A DNA stretch of 64,000 nucleotides from Hoplostethus atlanticus (lineage: Eukaryota > Chordata > Actinopteri > Trachichthyiformes > Trachichthyidae), in the NCBI GenBank assembly GCA_034670405.1, contig JAXDDX010000014.1, positions 1,500,501 through 1,564,500 on the forward strand, read 5' to 3'. Of the stretch, positions 43,840-56,481 are shown piece after piece (position 1 is the first letter of the stretch; every line of letters starts with the position of its first letter). Below the pieces are notes generated by a model that saw only the letters and a list, made by a program, of their open reading frames with translations, was not told the DNA's origin and made no database searches. The position numbers and the translations under genes are program-made.

Positions 43840-46800
43840 CTGGAAGCTGGTGGGCTGTGCATTGACATACCAGCAAGTAGCTCTAAATATTTTGTTCAGC
43901 GATTCTCTTAGTTGCAAAACTGTGCTATCACAGCACTTTGGTGTTAACAGGTGGCGTTTTTAAAAGTCAACATAGTTTCACTGTTGTTTTTATGTGCTGC
44001 TTGTTTCATTATATGTTGGCTGAATGACTGTCTGGGCCGCTGGTTCCACCAATTGAAAGGTCCATTTGCTAGTGCAACTTTTTCAGGCTGACAGACTTTT
44101 TCGCTGAGAAAAGGTACAAACAAGATAGTAGGTTGGTACCTGCTTTGTGACGGGCTAGCCAGCTTGGCAATACTCACCAGTGCATGAAACAAACATGCCC
44201 TACCAGTCCATGACAGAAATTTGTCATCTGGTGGCCAGCAGGAGGAGGCCAGAGAACAGTGATGGTAGCCAGCAGGATGTTGCACTTTTTCCATTGACCT
44301 TGCTGGAAGACGTCAAGGAGAATCAACAGAGAATCTTGAGGCTCACTCCCTCTTCTAAAAATTTAGTTGAGAGGGTTTTCAGTTTTCCACAATTGGCTTG
44401 TATGTAGGCTCATACAAGTTTGGAGAAGAATACTACTACTTGCCCCACTTTGGTCTAAACTAACAAGTATGCAAATTGCAATATATGTTAATTAAATTAT
44501 GTTATGTGTTGGATGTCTTCAAACGTTCTTCAGCTTAATGATGGCAAATCTGAGGTTGTTATATTTATCTCAACAAATGCAATTTATGACAAGTCAACCT
44601 GACAATATAAAAAATGTGACCAGAAATTCTGTAGTCATTTTTGATTCTAGTTCTGGTCTTGATCATAACACCAGTAGTATTACAACATTTTTGTTGCACC
44701 TTTGATTCACTGACTGAAATCAACAATACAAATATTTCAGAGCTTGTAAAAATGGGGCAAAACAACATTAGTTTTACTTCATGTGTATAATTTATGCATA
44801 ATCAATGCATGAGTTGAATAAATTCAACACATGTGTAACCCCTCTTTGGCTCTTACAGGCTGAAGACTGAAGAGACCACACTACAACTTCTGTCAGGTTC
44901 ACAGTGTTTATTTTGATCAGATCAGCATTTCAGATTGGTGTTTATTTTGATCAGATCCGGCACATAAACATACAAATCATTGTGTTTGGGTTGTGAAGAA
45001 TCAAACAGGTTACTGCCCACAACTAACATTGTCAACAAGCAAAAGGGAGAAGTGACAATTCTTAAAAAATTTGATCGTATAGTTGTGTTAGACAAATACA
45101 ATCTCATTACAAATGTACATAACATTTATGTCTTAAAAGGACACACATATTTCAACCTTATCTCCATCAATCAGTCCTCAGTGGTAGATGTTATTATATG
45201 GTACTGTTTTTGTCTACTCGTATCTCGGAGAAAAGCTGTTTGAAGCTCCAAAAAAACAGCATAAAAACCGCCGATGGCATAATTGGTGGGGATTTTGAAC
45301 TTGTGAAAACTACTGATTTTCTGTTCGGAGAACGTCGGCGCTATAAATGCCCGAGATATAAATGTAGAAGACATAATGGATGACCTATATTTTTATGGTA
45401 TTTGGCAGTCAAGTATTCAACCGTACCTGTGAGCCAACATTGAAGGCTAAATGTGGCTAATCGTGCAACTAGTTACATAGCAAGCTAAGGTGAGCCAGCT
45501 GGGTGACCATAGATAAAAGTTATCCCACATCTTTAGCTTTATGTGAAATTGTCTGTGGTAAGCTTTGTTTAAACTCCAGGCCCCCATGGTCTTAGGAAAC
45601 ATTGACTAGTTGCAATGTTACGGTGATTCCATCTAGCTTGCTAACATACTGAGCTTGCTAATGTAACTTTGTGTTTTTTTTCGGAGAAGGCATAAAAACA
45701 CATAGAAAGTGGATTGAAATGTATCTGTCTTACTGTCCTTTCAGTAAACAATGATAAGTCTCCTCTTCTCCTCATTTCACTCTGCAATAATGCATCAAAA
45801 GTGTTTTTTGTTAGCTAACAGCACTTGTTTTTCTTTTTCTCTCTCTACATAGTCAATATGACCTGGCAACCTACCGTTTCTTGGGTGGGTGCTATAACGA
45901 GAGATACTTGGTAAAGGAAACCGCCTCATCCTGTGTTGGGGAAAATCATGCAATAGATGGATGACCAGAGACCATAGTAGACAATCCATACAGACTAACC
46001 TGAACTTTGCTTGAATTGACAAGGACAGTAACATGACAAAATAAGTAGCTTTGTTTGTGAGATTTTGTACAGCTATTTTCTTTTTAAATGTGCAGAAAGT
46101 GTGCATTTCTATGTCCATTTTGAACTCTTTTCATCATTGACTATGATGTTATGTAGGCATTCATTAAGTAGCTACAGTATATTCAATCACTGATGTGGAC
46201 AAATCTAGCTTCTACATGATGCCTGTAAGAAAAGATATGTGGGTCTTCAGCAGTAGAAATGTGCACTTTTTTCAGGCTATGTGACCTTATCCTAGAGGGA
46301 CTGTATAATCTTCAGAAAATGTTTATTTCAAGCTATTGTGAATATTGAATGTCCAAACACCCACTGATAAATTCTGTTGGCATAAACAATTCATTTCCTC
46401 AGGGTCTGGATGCTATTGTCTCCTAATCCCTGCCGTTCCTCAAGGTATTTTAACCTGTTATTTGACACATGAGATTAAAATATATCCTGCATAATCCAAT
46501 TTTCCACACCAACACCACAGCTTGTCTAATTCTATATGAAACAGCGAACCCTTTTTGTATCTCAGTGGTGTGAGAAATTACCTTAGGGCGGATTCATTCC
46601 ACCCATTGATAGTGAAAAGAGATGATGTGTTTCTCTTATGACCTGATGTTTGCTATGGTGTTCATTTAGTGGTGGTTGTATCATTCGTATTATATCTGAA
46701 TTGGGCTTCTACGAGTGTTTGCTCTGGATTATGGCACAAGGGATAGTAACATCTTGTCCTGTGTATTAATGAATGCTCCAATTCTTACAGACAGGAGGCT

Positions 46801-47250
46801 CTCATTGGGATGAAGGCAGCTGTCTGTTGTTATGCCGAGTATGTTCTTCTCCCATTTGAACACCAGCAGAATTGGTTACGATGTAGCAAGCTCATTGCAC
46901 TTTCATGCATGGAATGTTTGGGAATATAAAAGCCTGAATTTTTAATGTAGAGTTGACTCAGACAATTGATGGTTATATTGCAGTGTTAGTAAATTAAATC
47001 TTCAGTGTGTGTGATGAATATTTTTAAAACAAATAATTCAGACTAGAATTCACCTAGTACTACCTGTTTATATAAGTGGCAAGTTGCGGCTTCAACTTTT
47101 AGCTCTACATTGAACACAGAGAAAAGGCTCCCTCCTGACCTCTTGTGGCTGAAAATAGCATAACATATTAGCTGTTAGCCTAGTTAGCTTGCTCACAATT
47201 TCTTTTCCCCCACACATATATTGTAGCCCATACAGGATTTTTGTTTTCCG
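43840..47250. other. Intergenic, AT-rich
   Basis: No gene was recognised. TGTTTATTTTGATCAGATC occurs twice, 34 bp apart, at about 44907 and 44941, a short tandem duplication. Frames at 44980-45383 are chance. Confidence 0.35.
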
Positions 47251-47251
47251 T

Positions 47252-47328
47252 GGCCACGAAATACTAATTTGTGGCCTTGAAATAGTAATTTGTGGCCATG
47301 AAATACTAATTTGTGACCTCGAAATACT
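47252..47328. repeat. 21-bp tandem repeat, about 3.7 units
   Basis: The unit starts GGCCACGAAATACTAATT. Units two and three differ by two or three bases and the fourth is cut short. The unit resembles the terminal sequence GGCCACGAATTAGTTTT of the inverted-repeat element directly to the right. Confidence 0.85.
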
Positions 47329-47330
47329 GG

Positions 47331-47647
47331 CCACGAATTAGTTTTAAATAATTTTAGTAAAAATCTTGAGGGCTCGGAATGATGATGTCACATCCATGCC
47401 CAGCGTGGGATTGCACTAACTAAGCCAGTTGTATGCTCGGTGTCATCTTGTTTATTCATTAAGTTAGCATAACGTTAGGCAGTTTAGCTAGCTAACAAGC
47501 AGCGACCCTGTGTAACTTTGTAAAACACCTACACTAAAGCCTTGATTTGTGTTTTAGCTAGGAGTGTTGTGGTTTGTATCCTGTCGCATTGACGTGATAT
47601 CATCATTCTGATAATTTTACTAAAACTATTTAAAACTAATTCGTGGC
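47331..47647. mobile_element. Inverted-repeat element, about 317 bp
   Basis: The left arm (47331-47392), starting GCCACGAATTAGTTTTAAAT, and the right arm (47591-47647) are reverse complements over about 57-62 bp, including AATGATGAT and a GTCAC/GTCA end. It is a non-coding MITE-like element; a flanking duplication is not clear. Confidence 0.7.
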
Positions 47648-47649
47648 AA

Positions 47650-50600
47650 AAAAAAAAACACTGGCGATTTTTTTTTGGTAAGTCAATATATTCAAATAAA
47701 AACAGGTGAGAAAAAATTTAGGTAGAACTTAGAAAAATGAGAATCAGTCCTTTTTTCGATTGCCTCTCAGGGCTTCCGTAGCTATCTGTGCAGCACACAA
47801 TTTCCCCTCACAATTGATTTGATTAATGGACTTAATTGACATTTGAACAATTTTTGAGTTGTAAGAACAGTCAGTATGTTTTTTTGTTTTTTTTACACAA
47901 GGCAATCAGTTGCCACAATAAGGTTTTGAGTAAATAAAGTTACTACTACTTGAAAGTACAAAGTATAAGGGGAACACATACAAATTGAATTTATTTAACT
48001 GTAAATGATTAGTTATGGTAATTAAAATTACATTGCTTTATTAACTTACCTACATTGAGTGAAGGGAATTATTTTGTTTAATTTGCTTCAAATATAAATA
48101 TGTGAGTTTTCTCAGTATTCTTAATTATATATAATCATAATGTATGGTAATTACACTAATTTAAAAGTTTTTAGGGGATCAGTCAGATTTTTTGGCGAAC
48201 AAACATATTATATTTTCATTCACTATAGAGTCCTCCTTAAATATATTCACTAATAGGTACTTTGTATTACTCAAAAAGCTGCAATACATATTCATCAAAG
48301 TGGGTGTTCTGAAATCTGCAAGTCCAGATATGAAGAAAAGACTGGTTTAATTGAACATCTTGATCCCTAGTCAAGACAGGTCAACATAACTGGTGTTGTA
48401 CCAAAATAATTTATTTCCTGAAAAATGTGTTTTCCCGGCAGTGTGTCCTCATTTTGCACTCAGTGTGTAGTGTTGTTTTGCAACTGCACAAGGAAATTAT
48501 CTTGGGGAAAATGGGCTTCCTAATTGACAAGTAGTCTAATTTATAGCCTGACATCTTCTTTCTAGAATCAATGGACACTTGTGGTTTGAGATAATAAGAC
48601 CAGTGCTAGGTTAATAATCCACAAACTTTTAAATTATTTGGTTATTTTCTTCCCTTTTGTAAAATTGAGGCAAAGACACCACAAGGGGAAACAATGTTTG
48701 GCAGTTTCTAAAGGAAAAACAAAGGGGGGAAAGAAGAGCCAACCTTTTTTTTTCTTTTCCAAAAGTCAGCTGCCTTTCATCTATACCAGGTACTGTTTCA
48801 CAATGACAGAATACAACCAGATAGCATATTCTGCCACAACATCTATATGCCTATTATCAAGATACCTTACCAACTATCCTAAATCATGTGTTTTTCAACC
48901 ACCTCATTCACCACCCTTTCAAAATAAGAAACCCCATTATCATTCACTTCCCTATTCACCTATTTCATATTTGAGAGAGAGAGAGAGAGAGGAAGTGGAA
49001 GAGAGAAACAGGTAATCTAAGCCAATAGATTCCATTTCACAATAACCAAAAGAATATACCATCAACTGTCCACATCTGATGAGAAATATACCCAGTAATT
49101 TCAGTGGTAATGTGATAAAAAAAGATAAAGATTGAACACGTATGGTAGATAGATGAGGCTAACTAAACAGGGGTTGTGAGACAATCAGTCACTCTTTGAG
49201 TCCTTGACCCAATTGTGCCCTCCAAACATTCCTTGCCAGTGCATGGAAACATTAAAAAAAAAGCCCAGTGGGAAAAACACATGTTTTCATTTCAAGGCTC
49301 TGCTGCCTGTTTGCCAGCTCCTTATGCATGCATGGTCAAGCAGCAGCAGTGCCTGCTCGTTTGTCTCATTAGTGGAGAAGACAGAAAGAAGTATGACTCC
49401 CCTGAAATACCTGCCCTTGCCCACACCTCAGGGCAAGCAGAATAAAAGGCAACCATATCGAAATGCTGCGTCTGATTGATTTCTTGTATCAAGCATCAGC
49501 AGACGGGGTAGGGGAGTAACTGACAATGTTTTGTGGTTTGTTTATTTGTGGTTGTCATTGAACGTAACAGATATCCTTGCAAGAAGTGAAGTGGTGTATC
49601 GTATTTATGTTTCATTATCTAATGTTCTTGTGGAATAGACTGGGGAAGGTGGTAGGATGAATACTTGAATAAATACAATACAAACTTCAATGAGCATTAG
49701 TTTTTTTCCCACAAATTTGTTTTCACAATGTGAGGAGAAAGAATGACAGACCCTTTAGTTGACTGGAACAGAATGTAAAAGCTTTTGGTTTAATTAGCCA
49801 AATCAAATTTCAGGTTGTGCATTTTCACCTTCAAGTGCATTTACTCGGTCACAATGCACTTCACAAAAGGCAAGTAAAATAATAAAAGCAAAGGAGAAAC
49901 AGTAAGCCTCACACTGTATAAAAAAGGGTGGAAATCAGTAAAAGCTCAATATGGGAAATGGTGCAATTTGGTAAAACCTTTTATGAACTCTAGTTTATTC
50001 ATATTGTCAGAAATTCATAACAGATACATTACACATACATGGATACTGACTCAATGTATGTCAGCTTTCATAAAGTGTTTATGTAATACATATATCATTT
50101 GTAAAAAGGCATTGTTGCAGTGAGTACTATTGAATAAAGTTTTCAAAACAATACCAATTGTTTTTTTTCTGTAAATGTAACCAGTAGTAACATGGAAAAA
50201 AACAAAAACCAGAGTGGAAATTCATGAGGCAGCCGAGTCTCTCCATTCATCCGTCTCGCTAATACATTAATGGGACCTGATATGTTTTTGTTTTTTTTAG
50301 CTGCCTGCTTTGCCAAAATACAGGCTAGTTGCTGCCAGCTCTGGTGGCTTGAAATAGCCTGCTCAAAAATTCAGCATTCATACTGCATTCTACCAAAAAT
50401 GATAGGCTAAAGGGATGGCTGATCCTGATGACTTGATATGGCCCACTCATCATTTCAGAAACTAAGTTGTATCAGCAAACGTTAAGCTTAATTATGTAAG
50501 AAAATTACAGTGCTGATAATGGTGTGTGACTACCCACTTCTGCTACCAAAGCTATGCAAGCATATGATATGATACAACTACTGTCTTGGTTGGTCATGAG

Positions 50601-51169
50601 ATAGATTTCCATACATTTAACCCCAACTTGTGTCCTTTCTTTCCAGTAAGAGCCACTGGTTGCTCTTTTCAGCTGCTGTGGAGTTGCCTTTTGGCTGCCT
50701 TTTTGGCCTGCAGTAATCTTTCACTCTCTGATTAAACTAGCAGTGGATATGGCTACAAATCCATGGCACCCAAGAGCACCCAGTGCAATTGGAGAGTGGC
50801 TTGTTGGTGAGTTTCCTGGAAAGCAGATGTCATTCAGAAAGTGTTTTTGATATAAACAAATGTTGGGTAACATATCAATTTATAGGCTGCTAATATATTG
50901 TTGTTAGGGCTCATTCACCTGAAATGTATCACTTAACTCACATTAAGGACAAGGTAACATTCAATAAAGGAAACATATATCACAAATATCACATAGAAAT
51001 ATCTACACATATAAAAAATATTACTGTAAATAATACTGTAATGACTCACATGAATATATAACATTATAGACTATAGTTTGTTACTATAGGCTATACTGTA
51101 CATACTCTGTAGATATTCTTTATATCTCCTTTTTTTTATTCAGTGTGTTATATAAATTTGTATAGTGTG
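47650..51169. other. Intergenic, AT-rich
   Basis: No gene was recognised. (GA)n lies at about 48974-48991. A possible exon at 50648-50808 between TTTCTTTCCAG and GTGAGTTT opens ATGGCTACAAATCC but encodes nothing recognisable. Confidence 0.35.
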
Positions 51170-51242
51170 TGCTGGCGGAACGATCAGGAGTAAGAATTCC
51201 AATGCGCTTGTACTTGTCGCAAATGGCCAAGAAAATTCTTGA
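51170..51242 (+). repeat. Retroposon 3' tail (AATTCTTGAACTTGAAC)
   Basis: GCGGAACGATCAGGAGTAAG is followed by AATTCCAATGCGCTTGTACT and GGCCAAGAAAATTCTTGAAC TTGAAC. This is the common fish LINE/SINE 3' end with a (TTGAAC)n tail. Confidence 0.5.
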
Positions 51243-52087
51243 ACTTGAACTACTGCCTGTTTGTCTGTATTGCTTATCCTAGATTATGTTGCCTATTCAA
51301 ATCAATCTTTCAAAATTCACAATGGCTATATTTGAGAACAAAAGGACTGACAAAATAAGATAATTTATTCAAATGCAGAAAAAATGCCCTTTCATTCATA
51401 TAAAGAGTGATATTGATAATTTCTTCATGATGGATTATTACAGATTTTTTTGTTGTACAGTTTTGATGTTTGGGGTATAGAATTATAATAAGCCTGTTCT
51501 CACCACTTTGCTAAAAAAAACAAAAACGGCATAATTATGGACCATTAGCCTAACTTTTATTGTGGGCAAAAACAAGATGCAAGGACAAAAGCACATGATT
51601 AGAAATAGACAAATAGGCAGGGGTGCACATAATTTATTTGGTCTAGTTATGTCTGTCTCTTTGTCTGTCTCTCGCTCTGTGTCTCTCTCTCTCTGTCTCT
51701 CTCACACACACTTGCCTTCGACACGCCACATCCATTTGATACTGAGAGCCCATGTCCACCATGTTTTTTTTTCAACAAGGTTATAGCTTATAGCTTAGTG
51801 TCTTCATTCATCCGCCTTGCTAATAAATTAAACAGGCCTGACGATGGATTGTCAACTCTCTTTGCAATGTTGGATACTGTCGGTTCTTATCGTGCCCATC
51901 GAGGCTATATTTACGATAATTTGCAGTTCCTTTATAAAATGACCGTCTTCGATACTCTTTATTCAGAAATCGCCAACACACTTTGCAAAAGACGGATGGA
52001 TTATTTGTCATTTCCCACCCAAAACTCCAGCATGACTCGAATCGTTGCATGAACTTGCCACTGCCATGTCCACTCTACACTCCACTC
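51243..52087. other. Intergenic with (TCTG)/(TC) run near 51648-51705
   Basis: No gene was recognised. Frames of 84 and 76 codons on opposite strands at 51798-52052 have no known domain. Confidence 0.35.
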
Positions 52088-53150
52088 ATTGGGCCTCATT
52101 CACAAATGTTTTCGTAAATGATTCGTAAATTTGTTGTGTGTGTGCGTACGAAAACACGAACGTGGGTGTGGCAAGGTGCCACATTACCGGGGTCCGTAAC
52201 AGACAGAGACACAAGGCATGAGGAGGGTTAGTTGGCCAGCAGGGCCGTTTATTCACCAACAATCAACCCGGCCCCGGTGTTGACGGCAGTTGATTACGCC
52301 GTCTCCCTCCGCCGACGCACCTCAGTCCTCCCCGGCGGGTCAGCCGCGGAACCCCAAAGCCGGCCAGCCTGCCAGGCTTCCAGGGGCATCCCGCCCCAAC
52401 CCCGACTGTCACCAGCTCTTGCAGGCGGCTCCCGACTGCACCCCCGGGGACCTCCGTCGGTTGTCGCCGCGGAGGGAGACGCGCGCTCTCCCACTCCGTC
52501 CTCTCCAGCTCGCGCCCTCGCCTCTGTCCCGGCACTCCAGCCGCAGACCCTCGCTCCGACGCGGCTGCTGCTGGCTCGCTGTCCGCTCCTCCAGTCCGCC
52601 GGCCCTCGATCCTCCCGATCGCCGCCGGCTCCCGCATCCACGCCGCCAGCCTCTCACACTGGCGCGTCCCTCTCGCTCACACATCCACCCACAGGTTAAA
52701 AAGGCCCGGCTGCAATCAGCTTTAATTGGCCGCAGCCGCTGAGTCCAGCCGAACCTACCACCCTCCCTCCCCCCAGTCCGCCACAGTGGGATTCATGAAA
52801 CGTGCGGGAAACCTTGATTTGTTCGTAAAACAGGTGTATATTTGATGAATGCCAATGGTTCGTAAATTGGATGCGCGTCGGTTTGCATAAGTAAACCCTC
52901 TGGCACTTGGCACTTCTGTAATGGATTTTTCATAAAGAATAAGCTGTACTAAGAACCTTCCCACGTTTCCAAACACATGAACACATTTCCGCATGTTTCC
53001 AAGCACTTGTCGTCGTTTGGTAGTACCAAACAAACAAATTCAGATACAAACAAAATGATGAATCCGACTATGTTCGTAGAAACGCTAGTAGGCTACTAAC
53101 GTTATACGATCAAATCTGATCGTAGGTACGTTTCGTGAATGAGGCCCAAT
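52088..53150. mobile_element. MITE family C, complete copy split by an LTR
   Basis: The ends ATTGGGCCTCATTCACAAA and (inward from the right) ATTGGGCCTCATTCACGAA match at 18 of 19 positions. Removing the LTR at 52167-52785 and one GTGGG leaves an element of about 439 bp. Its right half matches 17241-17442 and 20543-20741. It is non-coding. No target duplication was seen beyond a possible AT dinucleotide. Confidence 0.8.
52167..52785 (-). mobile_element. Solo LTR, 619 bp, family A copy 3
   Basis: It begins TGTGGCAAGGTGCCACA, ends AGTCCGCCACA, and is flanked by exact GTGGG (52162-52166 and 52786-52790). An AATAAA on the minus strand lies at 52248-52253. It is GC-rich and collinear with 775-1416 (shared GGGGTCCGTnACAGACAGAG and TTAATTGGCCGCAGCC). 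It is inserted within MITE family C. It lacks internal sequence, so it is solo. The 155- and 150-codon frames inside are GC artefacts, not genes. Confidence 0.92.
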
Positions 53151-55550
53151 GTTATTTATTTATTGGCTAGCTTGCTTATCTTCTATTGTGAAAATGTGAT
53201 TTTATTGTTTATGTCAAATACAGGCCACTATAACTCAAGGGAAAGGGAAGAGAGTCTTGTGTAAGCAGAGGGATGTTATCTAGATGACCATTGGTCATAC
53301 TTTTCATACAAAAGTATGTGTTGCGGATCTCTGGCTTTTAGAGGGTAAACTACATAAGAGTTGCCAGGAATTTGAAACATTTCCTATATTATGCCATATT
53401 ATCCAGGTATCATTATGTGTAAATATTGTCCTGGAATGTTATACGCACAGAACTGGAACAGATTCTAAAGAGAAAAGTATAGCTTTTACCTTTTTAAAAA
53501 TATATATTTTTTACTTTGTACTGACATACTTCTGCCTTCTGGCACAAAGTATCCACTTGTTATTGTCTTATTTAAGTTTCTTTACAAGTAAACAAATCAG
53601 TAATTACTAGAAATTTTATATTATATAATTTACTATAATATGTTTCCTTAGCTTTATTTATTGCAGGTTACTGTGCCTGTTCTATGTGTACTATGGGAGG
53701 CTAGCAATACATTTCAAGTTAATGAACCATATTGACAGTAAATTAGTGGCCTATAACTTCATAAATTACCAATGTTTGATATAAAAATATTCTTACTGTG
53801 AGGCAAATGTGGAATTGCCTAAATCATTTCAGATTTTGTCCTGTTTGTATGTTCCACCATAGCAATGGGAAGAGCAAAGAAGCCAAGGTTTTGAAAGTGA
53901 AGGCACAACCAAAGTCATCAGTGCGCACACTGAAAAGGCCAAGCCTGAATAGGAACAGTTTAAATGTGCTTATCACAATCTGCATAAGATCCATGTAACT
54001 TTATGCAATCTCAATCGTCTGTCTGTCCATCCATCTGTCTGTTCGTCTGTCCATCCTTCCCATCAAGGCAAGGGCTCTTGAAATGAAAAAAAACCCCAAT
54101 TAAAAGTAAACCTAAAATATCGCTTTTGCAGGGGCAACAAATTGTGATTTTTTTTTAATGTTGCATTGCATTTTCCATTTTTCTATTTTCAATTTTGAAT
54201 TACAGATTAAAAGGATAATTGTTACATGGACCCATCTGCACATCCCATAATATGAATATCAGTCTGTGACTTTGGTGAAGGCAGGAGACATGCACTCTCA
54301 GTTTGTATGTCTTACTTAGAGTTTCAGCCTTGAATCACCTTCATCATCAGATTTCTGTTTGATGTATCCTTGAAACTTGACCTGGAGGCTTCAAGATCAA
54401 CAGTTGATCAGATCAACATTAAGCATAATGTATGTCACTTGTAAATTTCCAGTGATTTTGCAAATCTGTAACAATTCAGAGGACACCAAACACCTTCAAA
54501 TGTTAATCTATAGACTTTAAAGTCAAGGTAAATCTGTGTGCACAGATATAATAAATAATAATAATTCAGGGTTTTCTTTGAAGGCTCTCCAAATGTCTTT
54601 TTATATCAATTCTACATTGGTTTAGAGGTAGTCTTCTTTCATGTCAAAACCTCATGGCAAAAAGGCCATGGCTTCAACATTCATTATAGATGGCTTACGA
54701 GAACATTTTCATAAATAAAATAGTGGTTCATACTTGAGGAAAAAGTTTTCACTTGCCGTTGACTTGCGATGTTATGCTGCACCTGTAGCACAGCATTTTG
54801 ATTAAGGGAAACAAACATACATAAGTCTGAACATAAGTCTTTGACACACTTTTTCATATTTACCACTTAATTTCATCAAGGTAACTATAGCACAACTGAA
54901 AGTCTCGATGCAGAGAAAACACCAGGAACTATGTTCCATTCACATGAGGTAAACTGGGGAAATATACACTTTCTTTTCGAACACATACACGTACATTTTC
55001 GAAATGTGTATCTGTAGTGGTTATGTGTGTCATAACAGTAATTTGGATCATCCCATGGCCACTTAAAAAATAAGTCAGAGCCATGGATGTATCAGTAGCG
55101 GCATGCATATTAACAAGGTTAATTTTGTTTGTTATTATAAATATTCGCAACATGGTATATGGTGTTTCAAAAATAATTGATGATAGCATTCTGTATTAGC
55201 TTCATAGGTTGTGTGGGTACTGCATGAATTTCTTTTTTGTACCATTTAATTCCAATTTCTTTTATCAGCGTGAGACAGCTGCAATATTATTAGATCTGTT
55301 ATCACCAATTTCCAGACCTGATGAACTTATCTGTTGAAGACAAATGGCCTCCTCAGTTTACCATTTGGCCTAACCTTATGTTAATTAAGTGGGACCTTTC
55401 CCTTAAAACTTTGTCTTCCACCTTTACAATTGACTTTGTTTGTGGAAAATCTGAGTAGCTCGGTAAATGTATCTGCAACATAAAAAAATCGAAAGCAATT
55501 TGCAGTCATTTACAAGGCAATTGCATATTACAGAAGGTCCTGGATTTGAA
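53151..55550. other. Intergenic, AT-rich
   Basis: No gene recognised. CTGT/CCAT-rich run at 54015-54060. Confidence 0.4.
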
Positions 55551-56222
55551 TCAGTGACACCAGGTACTTTTCGGATCCCGAAACACACAATGCAGCACAC
55601 AGGATTGAGGCAAAATGACACGGCTTTATTTAACACAATCAGGTAACACAATCGGTAATTCACCCCCTCCTGACCAATAGAGGGGGGCCACACTGTTTAG
55701 GGTCCAACAGTCCTACTCTCCCTAACCAAGACGCAGGGGGATAGTGAAAATCAAGAGCACACAACATGCACCTCAGAACACACAAGATAGTTATAAACTG
55801 GAGCACAGCACTTCTAAATGAATAGGTTCAACCCACACCATGCAGTAAATCCAACTCACACATTTGACAGCACACTAAATGCAACCTCATAACTATAAAC
55901 GCAGGACATCAAGGTTAGCTCAAGACCGTCGAGAGTCCATAAAAAGGCCTACCCTATATTGCCCACTGGCCTGGTATGCCACAGTATGCGTTACACTTTA
56001 TAATGGTAAGTAGGCTATTCATGCACATACAGAACAAGAAACATAAATAAAATGTCTGTTATCGGTCGGAGACTTCGACTGAGAAAAAAATAATAAACCA
56101 AAATAATTACAAGAGAAAAAGGAGCTTGTCTACGTCACCCAAGCCAGAAATACCAGAGGGAGAAAAAGTGGAAAAGTCTAGGCGTCCCGTTGCTGTGGTT
56201 ACGGTTGGAGGTCTGCGCCCTG

Positions 56223-56250
56223 ATTGGCTGCATCGCGGCCGCTGACGTCA
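56223..56250. promoter_or_regulatory. CCAAT (reverse) plus CRE TGACGTCA
   Basis: ATTGG at 56223-56227 and a perfect palindromic CRE at 56243-56250, separated by CTGCATCGCGGCCGC, lie in a short GC-rich patch. CRE binds CREB/ATF and CCAAT binds NF-Y in animal promoters. Whether this serves a gene or an LTR cannot be told. Confidence 0.35.
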
Positions 56251-56418
56251 CCGTCCCACAACGACGACCCAAACACAAAACGGGAACCTCCGACTCCCAG
56301 GAGCTTTGTATGGGCCTAGAGTCATTCTCCTCTCGTCCCTCGTCCTGTTCCTTCCTCATGTCTTCCCTTTGGGCGGTGAGCGTCCGGCGTTGCACCCGAT
56401 GCTGTCCGTAGAGCTTGG

Positions 56419-56481
56419 ATACAGGACCCTTTGGGAGTCTTTCATCATATGGCTGTTTACCTCTCCCATAGGGTCCTGTAT
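56419..56481. repeat. Strong 63-bp hairpin, 19-bp arms
   Basis: ATACAGGACCCTTTGGGAG and CTCCCATAGGGTCCTGTAT pair at 18 of 19 positions around a 25-base loop. Confidence 0.85.

Noticed and set aside
50648..50808. Possible exon between TTTCTTTCCAG and GTGAGTTT
   Set aside because: The frame from its ATG (MATNPWHPRAPSAIGEWLV) matches nothing known, and splice-like words are common.
52232..52742. Overlapping frames of 115-155 codons on both strands
   Set aside because: Low-complexity Pro/Ser/Arg translations of the GC-rich LTR at 52167-52785.
56419..56481. MicroRNA precursor
   Set aside because: The stem is strong, but there is no recognisable seed family and the surrounding block looks LTR-like; kept only as a hairpin.
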